A program made the position numbers and the translations under genes. Shown in pieces: positions 1 through 4,850 of a stretch of DNA of 7,635 bases. The notes below the pieces were generated by a model, which saw only the letters and a list, made by a program, of their open reading frames with translations, was not told the DNA's origin and did not search any database. Source of the DNA: Eubacterium sp. (GTDB taxonomy: Bacteria > Bacillota > Clostridia > Lachnospirales > Lachnospiraceae); the NCBI GenBank assembly GCA_022776205.1, contig JALFIK010000048.1, positions 1 to 7,635 on the forward strand, written 5' to 3'. Positions within the stretch are counted from its first letter, which is position 1. The number at the start of each line of letters is the position of its first letter.

Positions 1-247
1 AAATAAAAATAGTTATCCGCAGTAGTAGTAGTAGTGGATGTTTAATATGTGGACAACTGTCATATGGGCCGATAATACAAGAAAATCGGGAAAGGATAAC
101 TCTGCGTACAGATATGTGGATGAAAATAAAGTTATCCACAGCCTGAAACTACAAAAAGTTTTATCCACAACTGTCCACAGGAAATTCACAGGCAATTCTT
201 AATAGAATGTGGAAAAAAATAAAGGGTTTCAGTATGAATGTGGAAAC
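1..247. other. oriC: oriC, downstream part (dnaA-dnaN side), DnaA-box cluster
   Basis: This gene-free stretch lies beyond the 3' end of dnaA. Two perfect DnaA boxes (TTATCCACA) are at 132-140 and 161-169. One-mismatch boxes are at 13-21 (TTATCCGCA), 48-56 (TGTGGACAA), 115-123 (TGTGGATGA) and 208-216 (TGTGGAAAA). Two-mismatch boxes are at 171-179 and 239-247. The cluster ends on the left in a trinucleotide run and A/T-only sequence. In Bacillus subtilis the matching dnaA-dnaN gap is where the duplex opens, so I infer that the unwinding site lies at or just past position 1. dnaN itself is not in the window. The box matches are read directly; origin function is inferred from family knowledge and from the second cluster on the other side of dnaA. 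Confidence 0.88.
20..37 (-). other. DnaA-trio element of the origin unwinding site
   Basis: The plus strand carries AGT five times (21-35), which contains four perfect TAG units at 23-34. Read on the dnaA-sense strand this is CTA repeated four times, then CTG. That fits the DnaA-trio consensus 3'-[G/A]AT-5', on the same strand and in the same orientation relative to dnaA as the B. subtilis element. On the dnaA-proximal side there is a degenerate box core (ATCCAC in dnaA sense, 34-39) and a one-mismatch box at 48-56. On the other side the sequence at 1-11 is A/T only. In characterised origins DnaA loads from double-stranded boxes onto the trio strand to melt DNA. The assignment is by motif and position, not by experiment. 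Confidence 0.75.
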
Positions 248-262
248 ACCTTTATCTTTATT

Positions 263-286
263 CTCAAAATGATGTTTAATTTTGAG
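263..286 (-). repeat. Inverted repeat spanning the dnaA stop codon
   Basis: CTCAAAAT (263-270) and ATTTTGAG (279-286) form a perfect 8-bp stem with an 8-nt loop that contains the dnaA stop codon (276-278). In the dnaA transcript it would fold at the 3' end of the coding region. No U-tract follows on the dnaA-sense strand, so it is not a typical intrinsic terminator. It may be a weak terminator or a 3' mRNA structure, or chance in A/T-rich sequence. Confidence 0.4.
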
Positions 287-1610
287 GGTTAAGTTTTTTA
301 ACCAGAATATTAAGATTCGTCTTTAAAGACTCATCGGTCTGGGCCATCTTGTTTATTTTGTCATGCCCATGAAGTATTGTACTGTGATCGCGGTTTCCCA
401 TGGCTTTTCCAATACTTTGTAAAGAATAATCGGTATATTTTCTCGCGAGATACATACAAATTTGTCTTGGATTTGCGATCTCCTTATTTTTCTTTTTAGA
501 TAAGATATCGCTGACGGTAATATTGTAATGTTCAGCGACAACTTCCATAATAAGTTGTGGTGTAATTTCTTTTTTGCATTCAATCGTGTCTTTTAAAGCA
601 TTTTCCGCCAGTTCCAGTGTAACGGGTTTTTTTTCCAGGTTGGCAAAAACACAGATCTTATTGAGGGCACCTTCCAGTTCCCGGATATTGGAATTGATGT
701 TTGCGGCGACATATTCCATGACTTCTGTACTAATATCCAAATGTTCCAATTCGGCTCTTTTTTTGAGAATTGCCATTTTAGTCTCATAATCCGGTGGCTG
801 GATATCAGCGGTAATTCCCCATTCAAAACGGGACCGGAGTCTTTCTTCCAGTGTTGAGATTTCCCGAGGATGTTTATCTGAGGAGATTACAATCTGTTTT
901 TTCGCTTCATGCAGCTCGTTAAATGTGTGGAAAAATTCTTCCTGTGTGCTTTCTTTTCCTATTATAAACTGGATATCATCGATCAGGAGAACATCAATGT
1001 TACGATACTTGTCCCGAAATTCTTTATTTTTGTCATGTTTTAATGAATCAATCAGCTCATTTGTAAATTTTTCAGAGGTAACATACAAAACTTTCAGATC
1101 GGGTCTGTTCTTTATGATATGGTGAGCAATAGAATGCATAAGATGGGTTTTTCCCAGACCTGCACCACCATAAAGAAACAGCGGATTGTAAGCTCCTCCG
1201 GGAGATTCGGCGACAGCGACGGATACTGCATGTGCCATCTTATTTGTTGGACCCACGACAAATGTGTCAAATGTATAACGTGGGTTCAGGTTGCCAATAT
1301 ATTCAGGAGGAACAATTACGCTCTTTTTTTCTGGAACAGTCACCGACGAGCTGGAGTCAGTAAAAAGAATTTTAAATTGTTTTCCGGTAATCTGCTCAAT
1401 TGCCATGGAAAGATAAATATCGTAATATTTATGCTTGATAAACTCAATTCCCCGCGGACCCCGTACCATAAAAAATGTGATGGTATCGTCTGTAACAGAC
1501 TGAATGGTTAAAGGACGAATCCATGTATTTACAGCGACCTCCGAAATTTCATGTTCTTTTATGAGTATTTGTAAAATTTCTTCCCATTTCGATTGAATTA
1601 GCTCTTTCAT
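276..1610 (-). CDS. dnaA: Chromosomal replication initiator protein DnaA
   Basis: DnaA is the AAA+ ATPase that binds DnaA boxes, forms a filament and melts oriC; it is also a transcription regulator. Numbering from the chosen start (444 aa), domain I is about 1-80, followed by a short linker (domain II) to about 108. The AAA+ domain carries Walker A GGAGLGKTH (148-156), Walker B LLIDDIQ (208-214), the RLRSRFEWG segment with the arginine finger (257-265) and the sensor-2 region SNIRELEGAL (307-316). The initiator-specific helix region follows TSEKFTNEL (about 178-186). Domain IV has the box-recognition signature GNRDHSTILH (405-414). An in-frame ATG exists four codons upstream (1620-1622). I prefer the inner one because GGAG (minus strand, 1617-1620) sits 6 nt before it, while the outer ATG has only a poorly spaced GGA, and because the resulting N-terminus resembles other clostridial DnaA proteins. 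The gene is flanked by DnaA boxes on both sides, as in Bacillus. Confidence 0.97.
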   Translation of the reverse strand: MKELIQSKWEEILQILIKEHEISEVAVNTWIRPLTIQSVTDDTITFFMVRGPRGIEFIKHKYYDIYLSMAIEQITGKQFKILFTDSSSSVTVPEKKSVIVPPEYIGNLNPRYTFDTFVVGPTNKMAHAVSVAVAESPGGAYNPLFLYGGAGLGKTHLMHSIAHHIIKNRPDLKVLYVTSEKFTNELIDSLKHDKNKEFRDKYRNIDVLLIDDIQFIIGKESTQEEFFHTFNELHEAKKQIVISSDKHPREISTLEERLRSRFEWGITADIQPPDYETKMAILKKRAELEHLDISTEVMEYVAANINSNIRELEGALNKICVFANLEKKPVTLELAENALKDTIECKKEITPQLIMEVVAEHYNITVSDILSKKKNKEIANPRQICMYLARKYTDYSLQSIGKAMGNRDHSTILHGHDKINKMAQTDESLKTNLNILVKKLNPQN

Positions 1611-1616
1611 TGTTAA

Positions 1617-1620
1617 CTCC
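1617..1620 (-). promoter_or_regulatory. dnaA ribosome binding site (decides the start)
   Basis: GGAG on the minus strand lies 6 nt upstream of the ATG at 1608-1610 and overlaps the alternative upstream ATG at 1620-1622. This spacing favours the 444-residue protein over the 448-residue one. Confidence 0.65.
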
Positions 1621-1645
1621 ATTCCAGTTTAATTGATTTCTTATA

Positions 1646-1674
1646 AGTGTATAACAGAACGAATGATTTTTCAA
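1646..1674 (-). promoter_or_regulatory. Candidate dnaA promoter
   Basis: On the minus strand, TTGAAA (1669-1674, 5 of 6 to the sigma-A -35) is followed after a 17-bp spacer by TACACT (1646-1651, 4 of 6 to the -10). This is about 35 bp before the dnaA start. Two perfect DnaA boxes lie 20-42 bp upstream of the -35, a layout that fits DnaA autoregulation. The -10 is weak and TATAAG nearby has the wrong spacing, so the exact site is uncertain. Confidence 0.45.
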
Positions 1675-1679
1675 TATAC

Positions 1680-1709
1680 CAATAAGTAAAAAATGTGGAT
1701 AACTTATTG
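1680..1709. repeat. 8-bp inverted repeat around a DnaA box
   Basis: CAATAAGT (1680-1687) and ACTTATTG (1702-1709) are perfect reverse complements separated by 14 bp. The interval contains nearly all of the perfect DnaA box at 1694-1702, and the right arm runs into the next box at 1708-1716. It sits just upstream of the candidate dnaA promoter. A role in DnaA binding geometry or cruciform formation is possible but unproven. Confidence 0.55.
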
Positions 1710-1903
1710 TGGATAACTGAAAAAAATAATAATTTTTTCAGAAAAAAGCTGAATATTAACAAAATGTGGATAACTATCATGAAATGATACACATCAAAAA
1801 TTGCAGAAAAACCGTAGTTTTTGCATTTTATTATAAAAGAGAATGTGAATAATTTATAGGTTATACACATGTTATGCACAAAATGTGGATAACTCGTGCA
1901 TAA
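1694..1903. other. oriC: oriC, upstream part (dnaA-rpmH side), DnaA-box cluster
   Basis: This gene-free region lies between the divergent dnaA and rpmH genes. Perfect DnaA boxes (TGTGGATAA on plus) are at 1694-1702, 1708-1716, 1765-1773 and 1884-1892, all in the same orientation. One-mismatch boxes are at 1844-1852 (TGTGAATAA), 1861-1869 (TTATACACA) and 1872-1880 (TTATGCACA). A two-mismatch box is at 1895-1903. Boxes 1694 and 1708 start 14 bp apart. In B. subtilis the corresponding incA/incB clusters aid origin function and control, while melting occurs on the dnaN side. The same division is inferred here because the trio element is only at 20-37. No credible protein gene is present in 1623-2054. 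Confidence 0.9.
1775..1789. repeat. Short inverted repeat between DnaA boxes
   Basis: TATCAT and ATGATA form a perfect 6-bp inverted repeat with a GAA centre, starting 2 bp after the DnaA box at 1765-1773. It could be an operator for an unknown factor or chance in A/T-rich DNA. Confidence 0.3.
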
Positions 1904-1904
1904 C
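1871..1904. repeat. 9-bp inverted repeat enclosing a perfect DnaA box
   Basis: GTTATGCAC (1871-1879) and GTGCATAAC (1896-1904) are perfect reverse complements. The 16-bp spacer contains the perfect DnaA box at 1884-1892. Each arm is itself a degenerate DnaA box, so the element is three boxes arranged symmetrically. It lies 65 bp upstream of the rpmH -35. Confidence 0.6.
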
Positions 1905-1968
1905 TGCAGGATTCTTTGTGTAAAAAAGGATGGGAAAGGATTGTCTTAGAAAAAAAGGCAGGAATTAC

Positions 1969-1997
1969 TTGACGAGCAGTAGTTTTTTCAATATAAT
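1969..1997 (+). promoter_or_regulatory. Sigma-A promoter of the rpmH operon
   Basis: TTGACG (1969-1974) and TATAAT (1992-1997) are separated by exactly 17 bp, a near-perfect housekeeping promoter. Transcription should start near 2004, giving a 5' leader of about 50 nt. The leader could form a weak hairpin (TGTTTT 2006-2011 with AAAACA 2017-2022). The strength fits a ribosomal-protein operon. It faces away from the dnaA promoter across the origin. Confidence 0.88.
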
Positions 1998-2054
1998 AGG
2001 AGTGATGTTTTTCAACAAAACAGGTAGAATATTCGTAAGGAGGTGGCTTTCGCT

Positions 2055-2189
2055 ATGAAGATGACATATCAGCCAAAGAAAAGACAGAGATCTAAAGTTC
2101 ATGGATTTAGAAAAAGAATGAGTACTGCTAATGGCAGAAAGGTTTTAGCCAGAAGAAGAGCAAAAGGAAGAAATAAATTATCAGCTTAG
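2055..2189 (+). CDS. rpmH: 50S ribosomal protein L34
   Basis: This is a 44-residue, strongly basic protein of the large ribosomal subunit. The sequence reads MKMTYQPKKRQRSKVHGF, then a region rich in Arg and Lys, then GRNKLSA at the end. Both the length and the start MKMT-QPKKRQRSKVHGFR match the L34 family closely. An excellent ribosome binding site, AAGGAGGTGG (2037-2046), precedes the ATG. A second ATG two codons in is not preferred, because the family normally starts at the first. It is the first gene of the rightward operon and the stop codon lies inside a terminator-like hairpin. Confidence 0.98.
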   Translation: MKMTYQPKKRQRSKVHGFRKRMSTANGRKVLARRRAKGRNKLSA

Positions 2190-2217
2190 GTCGCAGTGAT
2201 GTGGCCTTTTCTTTTCT
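2188..2217 (+). terminator. Terminator/attenuator hairpin between rpmH and rnpA
   Basis: AGGTCGCA (2188-2195) pairs with TGTGGCCT (2200-2207) over 8 bp, including two G-U pairs. The loop is GTGA, a stable GNRA-type tetraloop, and the stem is followed by TTTCTTTTC. The stem begins inside the rpmH TAG codon. The layout is that of an intrinsic terminator of partial strength, which would let L34 be made in excess over the RNase P protein, with read-through supplying the downstream genes. I see no clear promoter between here and rnpA. Confidence 0.65.
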
Positions 2218-2244
2218 CATTGAATTATCTGGAAAGGTGAGAAA

Positions 2245-2595
2245 GTGAATCAATTTAAATCTTTAAAAAAGAATCAGGAATTCCAGTCGGTATATCAGGG
2301 TGGAAAATCACGGGCAAATCGTGTTTTTGCAATGATTATAAAGAAAAATGATCTGTGCTCTAACCGGATTGGAATTTCTGTCAGTAAAAAAGTTGGAAAC
2401 AGTGTCATCCGTCACAGAGTGACCCGGATTGTCCGGGAAATAATGCGTCTTCACTGGGAAGAAGTAGAACAGGGGTTTGACATTGTGATTGTGGCACGCA
2501 GATCCGCCAGGGAATCTGATTATAATACGTTTGAAAGTGCCATTTTTCATTTGTTGAAATTACATCATATATTGAAAGACGATGATTTGGAATGA
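2245..2595 (+). CDS. rnpA: Ribonuclease P protein component
   Basis: RnpA is the small basic protein that joins the catalytic RNase P RNA and helps it cut 5' leaders from pre-tRNAs. The length, 116 aa, is typical. The N-terminal SLKKNQEFQSVYQGGK segment and the central RNR-type motif, KKVGNSVIRHRVTRIVRE (48-65), identify the family. The central Asn of the usual R-N-R is His here (R56-H57-R58). The start is GTG, chosen because AAAGGTGAG (2233-2241) is well placed and the alignment begins at that point. The stop overlaps the yidD start by 3 nt in ATGA, pointing to translational coupling. It follows rpmH as in most bacteria. Confidence 0.96.
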   Translation: MNQFKSLKKNQEFQSVYQGGKSRANRVFAMIIKKNDLCSNRIGISVSKKVGNSVIRHRVTRIVREIMRLHWEEVEQGFDIVIVARRSARESDYNTFESAIFHLLKLHHILKDDDLE

Positions 2596-2804
2596 AAATT
2601 ATTTTGATTAAAATAATAAGATTTTATCAGAAATATCTGTCAGCTCTCAAAGGAAGGGCTACCTGTATTTATACACCAACCTGTTCCCAGTATGCGATTG
2701 AGGCAATTGAGAAATATGGTGTATTAAAGGGAGGATTATTAGCAGCGTGGCGGATTCTGCGTTGTAATCCTTTTTCGAAAGGCGGATATGATCCGGTTCC
2801 ATAA
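2592..2804 (+). CDS. yidD: Membrane protein insertion efficiency factor YidD
   Basis: YidD is a small protein associated with the inner face of the membrane; its loss in E. coli lowers YidC-dependent insertion. This copy has 70 aa with an N-terminal amphipathic or hydrophobic helix (IILIKIIRFYQKYLS). The family signature follows: CIYTPTCSQYAIEAIEKYG (25-43), then RCNPFSKGGYDPVP at the C-terminus (57-70). The three conserved cysteines C25, C31 and C58 are present. The start overlaps the rnpA stop (ATGA), so it is probably translated by coupling. It ends 15 nt before yidC, its functional partner. Confidence 0.96.
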   Translation: MKIILIKIIRFYQKYLSALKGRATCIYTPTCSQYAIEAIEKYGVLKGGLLAAWRILRCNPFSKGGYDPVP

Positions 2805-2819
2805 TTAAGGAGGAGAAGT

Positions 2820-4097
2820 ATGTTATTGACGCAGTCAACCACGCCGATTATCGGATGGATTGCTACCCTTTTAGGGTATGTCATGGAATTTATCTTTTAT
2901 ATTCTGAATATGATAAATATCCAGAATATTGGTTTATGTATTATCATATTTACTATTTTTGTTCGTCTGCTTATGCTTCCACTTACCATTAAGCAGCAGA
3001 AATTCGCGAAAATCAGTCAGGTTATGCAGCCTGAAATTAATAAAATTCAGAGAAAATACAGAAATAAGACAGACCAGGCTTCCATGCTGAAACAGAATGA
3101 GGAAATTCAGAAAGTTTATGACAAGTATGGAACAAGTCCGACAGGCGGATGTCTTCAGTTAGTAATTCAGATGCCGATCTTTCTGGCATTGTATCAGGTA
3201 ATCCGTAAGATTCCTGCTTATATTCCACAGGTTAAGGCAGTGTATATGCAGGTAGTGACTGCAATTGGAACCGGTTCAAAATCAATAAGTGCAATTAACA
3301 AAATTGGAAAGGGTCTGAAATCTTCTTACGTTACAACCCTTTCTGCAGGAGCGGGAAAGAATCAGATTGTAGATGTGCTGAATTATTTTAATGCAGATGC
3401 CTGGGAGAAGCTTGCCCATGCCTTCCCGGCAGCATCCGGCATAATTGGGAAAGCCTCAGAAGAAATTATTCAGATGAATGACTTTTTTGCTGGAATTAAC
3501 GTTGCACAGACTCCGGGATTTCACCCTTCTATTTACTGGCTTCTTCCAATCCTGGCAGCCTTATTCCAGTATCTTACCACGAAGACAATGAACCAGCCGG
3601 AAGTTGATCCGAGCAATCCGGCAGCGGGAATGACAAAGAGTATGACAATTATGATGCCTCTTATGTCTCTGTATTTTTGTCTGGTGACACCGGCAGGTCT
3701 TGGTATTTACTGGGTGACAAGTGCTTTATTCCAGTGTATCCAGCAGATTGTTGTTAATAAGTATATGGATCATGTGGATATTGATGTTTTAGTGGCGAAG
3801 AATAAGGAAAAAGCAGCAAAGAAGAAGGCAAAAGGTCAGAAGACTTTAATGGAACGACTGATGGATACTTCTGCACAGGCAGAACAGGCCAGAGAAGAGA
3901 TTGGTACCCGCAAGACGATTCGAGATATTGCTTCCATCAATACGAAGAAAATTTCTTCCCCTGCAGGCACAGGAGAAGAGGATTATGACGTACTGGAGAA
4001 GGTAGATACCAGTAAATTAGGAGAAATTGGTAAAAAGGCGTACCTTGTTGCACAGTATGACAAGGAACATGGAAATACCAAGGGGGGTAAAAAGTAG
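2820..4097 (+). CDS. yidC: Membrane protein insertase YidC (Oxa1/YidC/Alb3 family)
   Basis: YidC inserts membrane proteins into the cytoplasmic membrane, alone or with SecYEG. The protein has 425 aa. Residues 9-31 look like the N-terminal amphipathic/hydrophobic helix. Core membrane segments are about 37-56 (FVRLLMLPLT, with R49 as the likely groove arginine), 111-132, 237-254, 275-291 and 292-312. The charged hairpin (about 57-110) has the usual IKQQKF start and PTGGCLQLVIQMPIFLALY end. There is no N-terminal signal peptide with lipobox, unlike Bacillus SpoIIIJ. The loop between the second and third core segments is about 100 residues (150-235), much longer than in Bacillus. The C-terminal tail (315-425) is lysine-rich and should face the cytoplasm and ribosomes. 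AAGGAGGAG (2807-2815) supports the start. It overlaps jag by 1 nt. Confidence 0.96.
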   Translation: MLLTQSTTPIIGWIATLLGYVMEFIFYILNMINIQNIGLCIIIFTIFVRLLMLPLTIKQQKFAKISQVMQPEINKIQRKYRNKTDQASMLKQNEEIQKVYDKYGTSPTGGCLQLVIQMPIFLALYQVIRKIPAYIPQVKAVYMQVVTAIGTGSKSISAINKIGKGLKSSYVTTLSAGAGKNQIVDVLNYFNADAWEKLAHAFPAASGIIGKASEEIIQMNDFFAGINVAQTPGFHPSIYWLLPILAALFQYLTTKTMNQPEVDPSNPAAGMTKSMTIMMPLMSLYFCLVTPAGLGIYWVTSALFQCIQQIVVNKYMDHVDIDVLVAKNKEKAAKKKAKGQKTLMERLMDTSAQAEQAREEIGTRKTIRDIASINTKKISSPAGTGEEDYDVLEKVDTSKLGEIGKKAYLVAQYDKEHGNTKGGKK

Positions 4098-4732
4098 TGG
4101 AAGTAAAAGAATATAAAGCAAAAACAGTCGAGGATGCGATTACCGCAGCAACTCTTGATCTTGGGATGAGCAGTGATCAGCTGGATTGGGATGTGATTGA
4201 TGAAGGCAGCAGAGGTTTTCTTGGAATTTTCAATGGAAAACCGGCAGTGATTCGTGTGACTTTAAAGAAGTCACTGTTAGAGAGAACACAGGAATTTTGT
4301 GAAGAACTCTTTTCCGCAATGAAAGTGGAGACAAAGGTCGATATCGATTTTAAAGAAGAAGACAATGTCATGGATATTGATCTTTCCGGTTCCGATATGG
4401 GAATTCTTATTGGAAAAAGAGGGCAGACACTGGATGCCTTACAATATTTGATAAGTCTGTTTGTAAATCGGGAAAGTGATGCTTACATCCGGGTTAAGCT
4501 TGATACAGAGAATTACCGGGAAAGAAGAAAAGTTACCTTAGAGAAATTAGCAAAGAAAATAGCATATACGGTAAAGAGAACAAAAAAACCTGTTGCTTTA
4601 GAGCCAATGAATCCTTATGAGAGGCGTGTGATTCATTCTGCTCTTCAGAATGATAAATTTGTCTGCACGAAGAGTGAAGGAGAAGAACCGTATAGAAAAG
4701 TTGTTATTATGTTAAAGAAAGACAACAAATAA
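4097..4732 (+). CDS. jag: RNA-binding protein Jag/KhpB (Jag-N, KH and R3H domains)
   Basis: Jag (also KhpB/EloR) is a cytoplasmic RNA-binding protein; in streptococci it works with KhpA to control cell elongation and division. The protein has 211 aa. The Jag-N domain (1-55) carries the DEGSRGFLGIF motif. The KH domain (about 76-140) has the GxxG loop G106-K-R-G109. The R3H domain (about 145-210) has R176-xxx-H180 in ERRVIH and ends with SEGEEPYRKVVI. The start is GTG, overlapping the last base of the yidC stop (TAGTG), with a G-rich ribosome binding site AGGGGGGT (4081-4088). Adjacency to yidC is the standard order in Firmicutes and implies co-expression. The 3' end is followed by a strong hairpin. 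Confidence 0.95.
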   Translation: MEVKEYKAKTVEDAITAATLDLGMSSDQLDWDVIDEGSRGFLGIFNGKPAVIRVTLKKSLLERTQEFCEELFSAMKVETKVDIDFKEEDNVMDIDLSGSDMGILIGKRGQTLDALQYLISLFVNRESDAYIRVKLDTENYRERRKVTLEKLAKKIAYTVKRTKKPVALEPMNPYERRVIHSALQNDKFVCTKSEGEEPYRKVVIMLKKDNK

Positions 4733-4748
4733 CATTGAGGTTAATATT

Positions 4749-4794
4749 AGGGTGTTTAAAGATTCTTGTGGGAATTTTTAAGCATCCTATTTTT
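4749..4794 (+). terminator. Intrinsic terminator-like hairpin after jag
   Basis: The arms at 4749-4765 and 4772-4788 pair without interruption over 17 bp (three G-U pairs) around the 6-nt loop TTGTGG. A short T-run follows at 4790-4794. This is long for a terminator and only moderately G/C-rich, but the form is right. It would end or reduce the rpmH-jag transcript. I could not find a convincing sigma-A promoter between it and mnmE, so read-through probably still serves mnmE-mnmG. Confidence 0.65.
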
Positions 4795-4806
4795 GAATAT
4801 ATGGCA

Positions 4807-4834
4807 CCCGGAAAGGTGTTTGTCCTAATCCGGG
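4807..4834 (+). promoter_or_regulatory. Hairpin in the mnmE leader
   Basis: CCCGGA (4807-4812) pairs perfectly with TCCGGG (4829-4834). An inner AGG/CCT stem (4814-4816 with 4824-4826) extends it. A competing short hairpin, CACC (4805-4808) with GGTG (4815-4818), uses the same bases. The 3' arm ends 6 nt before the mnmE ribosome binding site. It may affect mnmE translation or mRNA stability; no known riboswitch is recognised. Confidence 0.4.
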
Positions 4835-4840
4835 CTGATT

Positions 4841-4844
4841 GGAG
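4841..4844 (+). promoter_or_regulatory. mnmE ribosome binding site (decides the start)
   Basis: GGAG is 3 nt before an ATG at 4848, 6 nt before the ATG at 4851 and 12 nt before the ATG at 4857. The 6-nt spacing favours 4851. The in-frame TTG at 4839 overlaps this site and is not a credible start. Confidence 0.6.
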
Positions 4845-4850
4845 AAAATG

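Noticed and set aside
21..35. AGT run as a simple microsatellite
   Set aside because: Its position, strand and flanking DnaA boxes match the DnaA-trio of known origins better than a random repeat.
71..100. Possible minus-strand promoter for dnaN (TATTAT -10)
   Set aside because: No acceptable -35 at a suitable distance, and the downstream gene is outside the window.
13..195. 60-codon open frame on the minus strand
   Set aside because: It runs through DnaA boxes and the trio repeat; its residues are translations of those motifs, and it has no family resemblance.
1119..1511. 130-codon open frame on the plus strand inside dnaA
   Set aside because: It is antisense to the AAA+ domain of dnaA, has no ribosome binding site I can support and no recognisable protein features.
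1613..1879. 88-codon open frame on the minus strand in the dnaA-rpmH gap
   Set aside because: It lies in A/T-rich origin DNA, overlaps the dnaA start, and its Phe/Ile/Tyr-rich product reflects base composition and DnaA boxes.
4839..4850. TTG at 4839 as the mnmE start
   Set aside because: It overlaps the ribosome binding site GGAG and adds residues absent from the family N-terminus.
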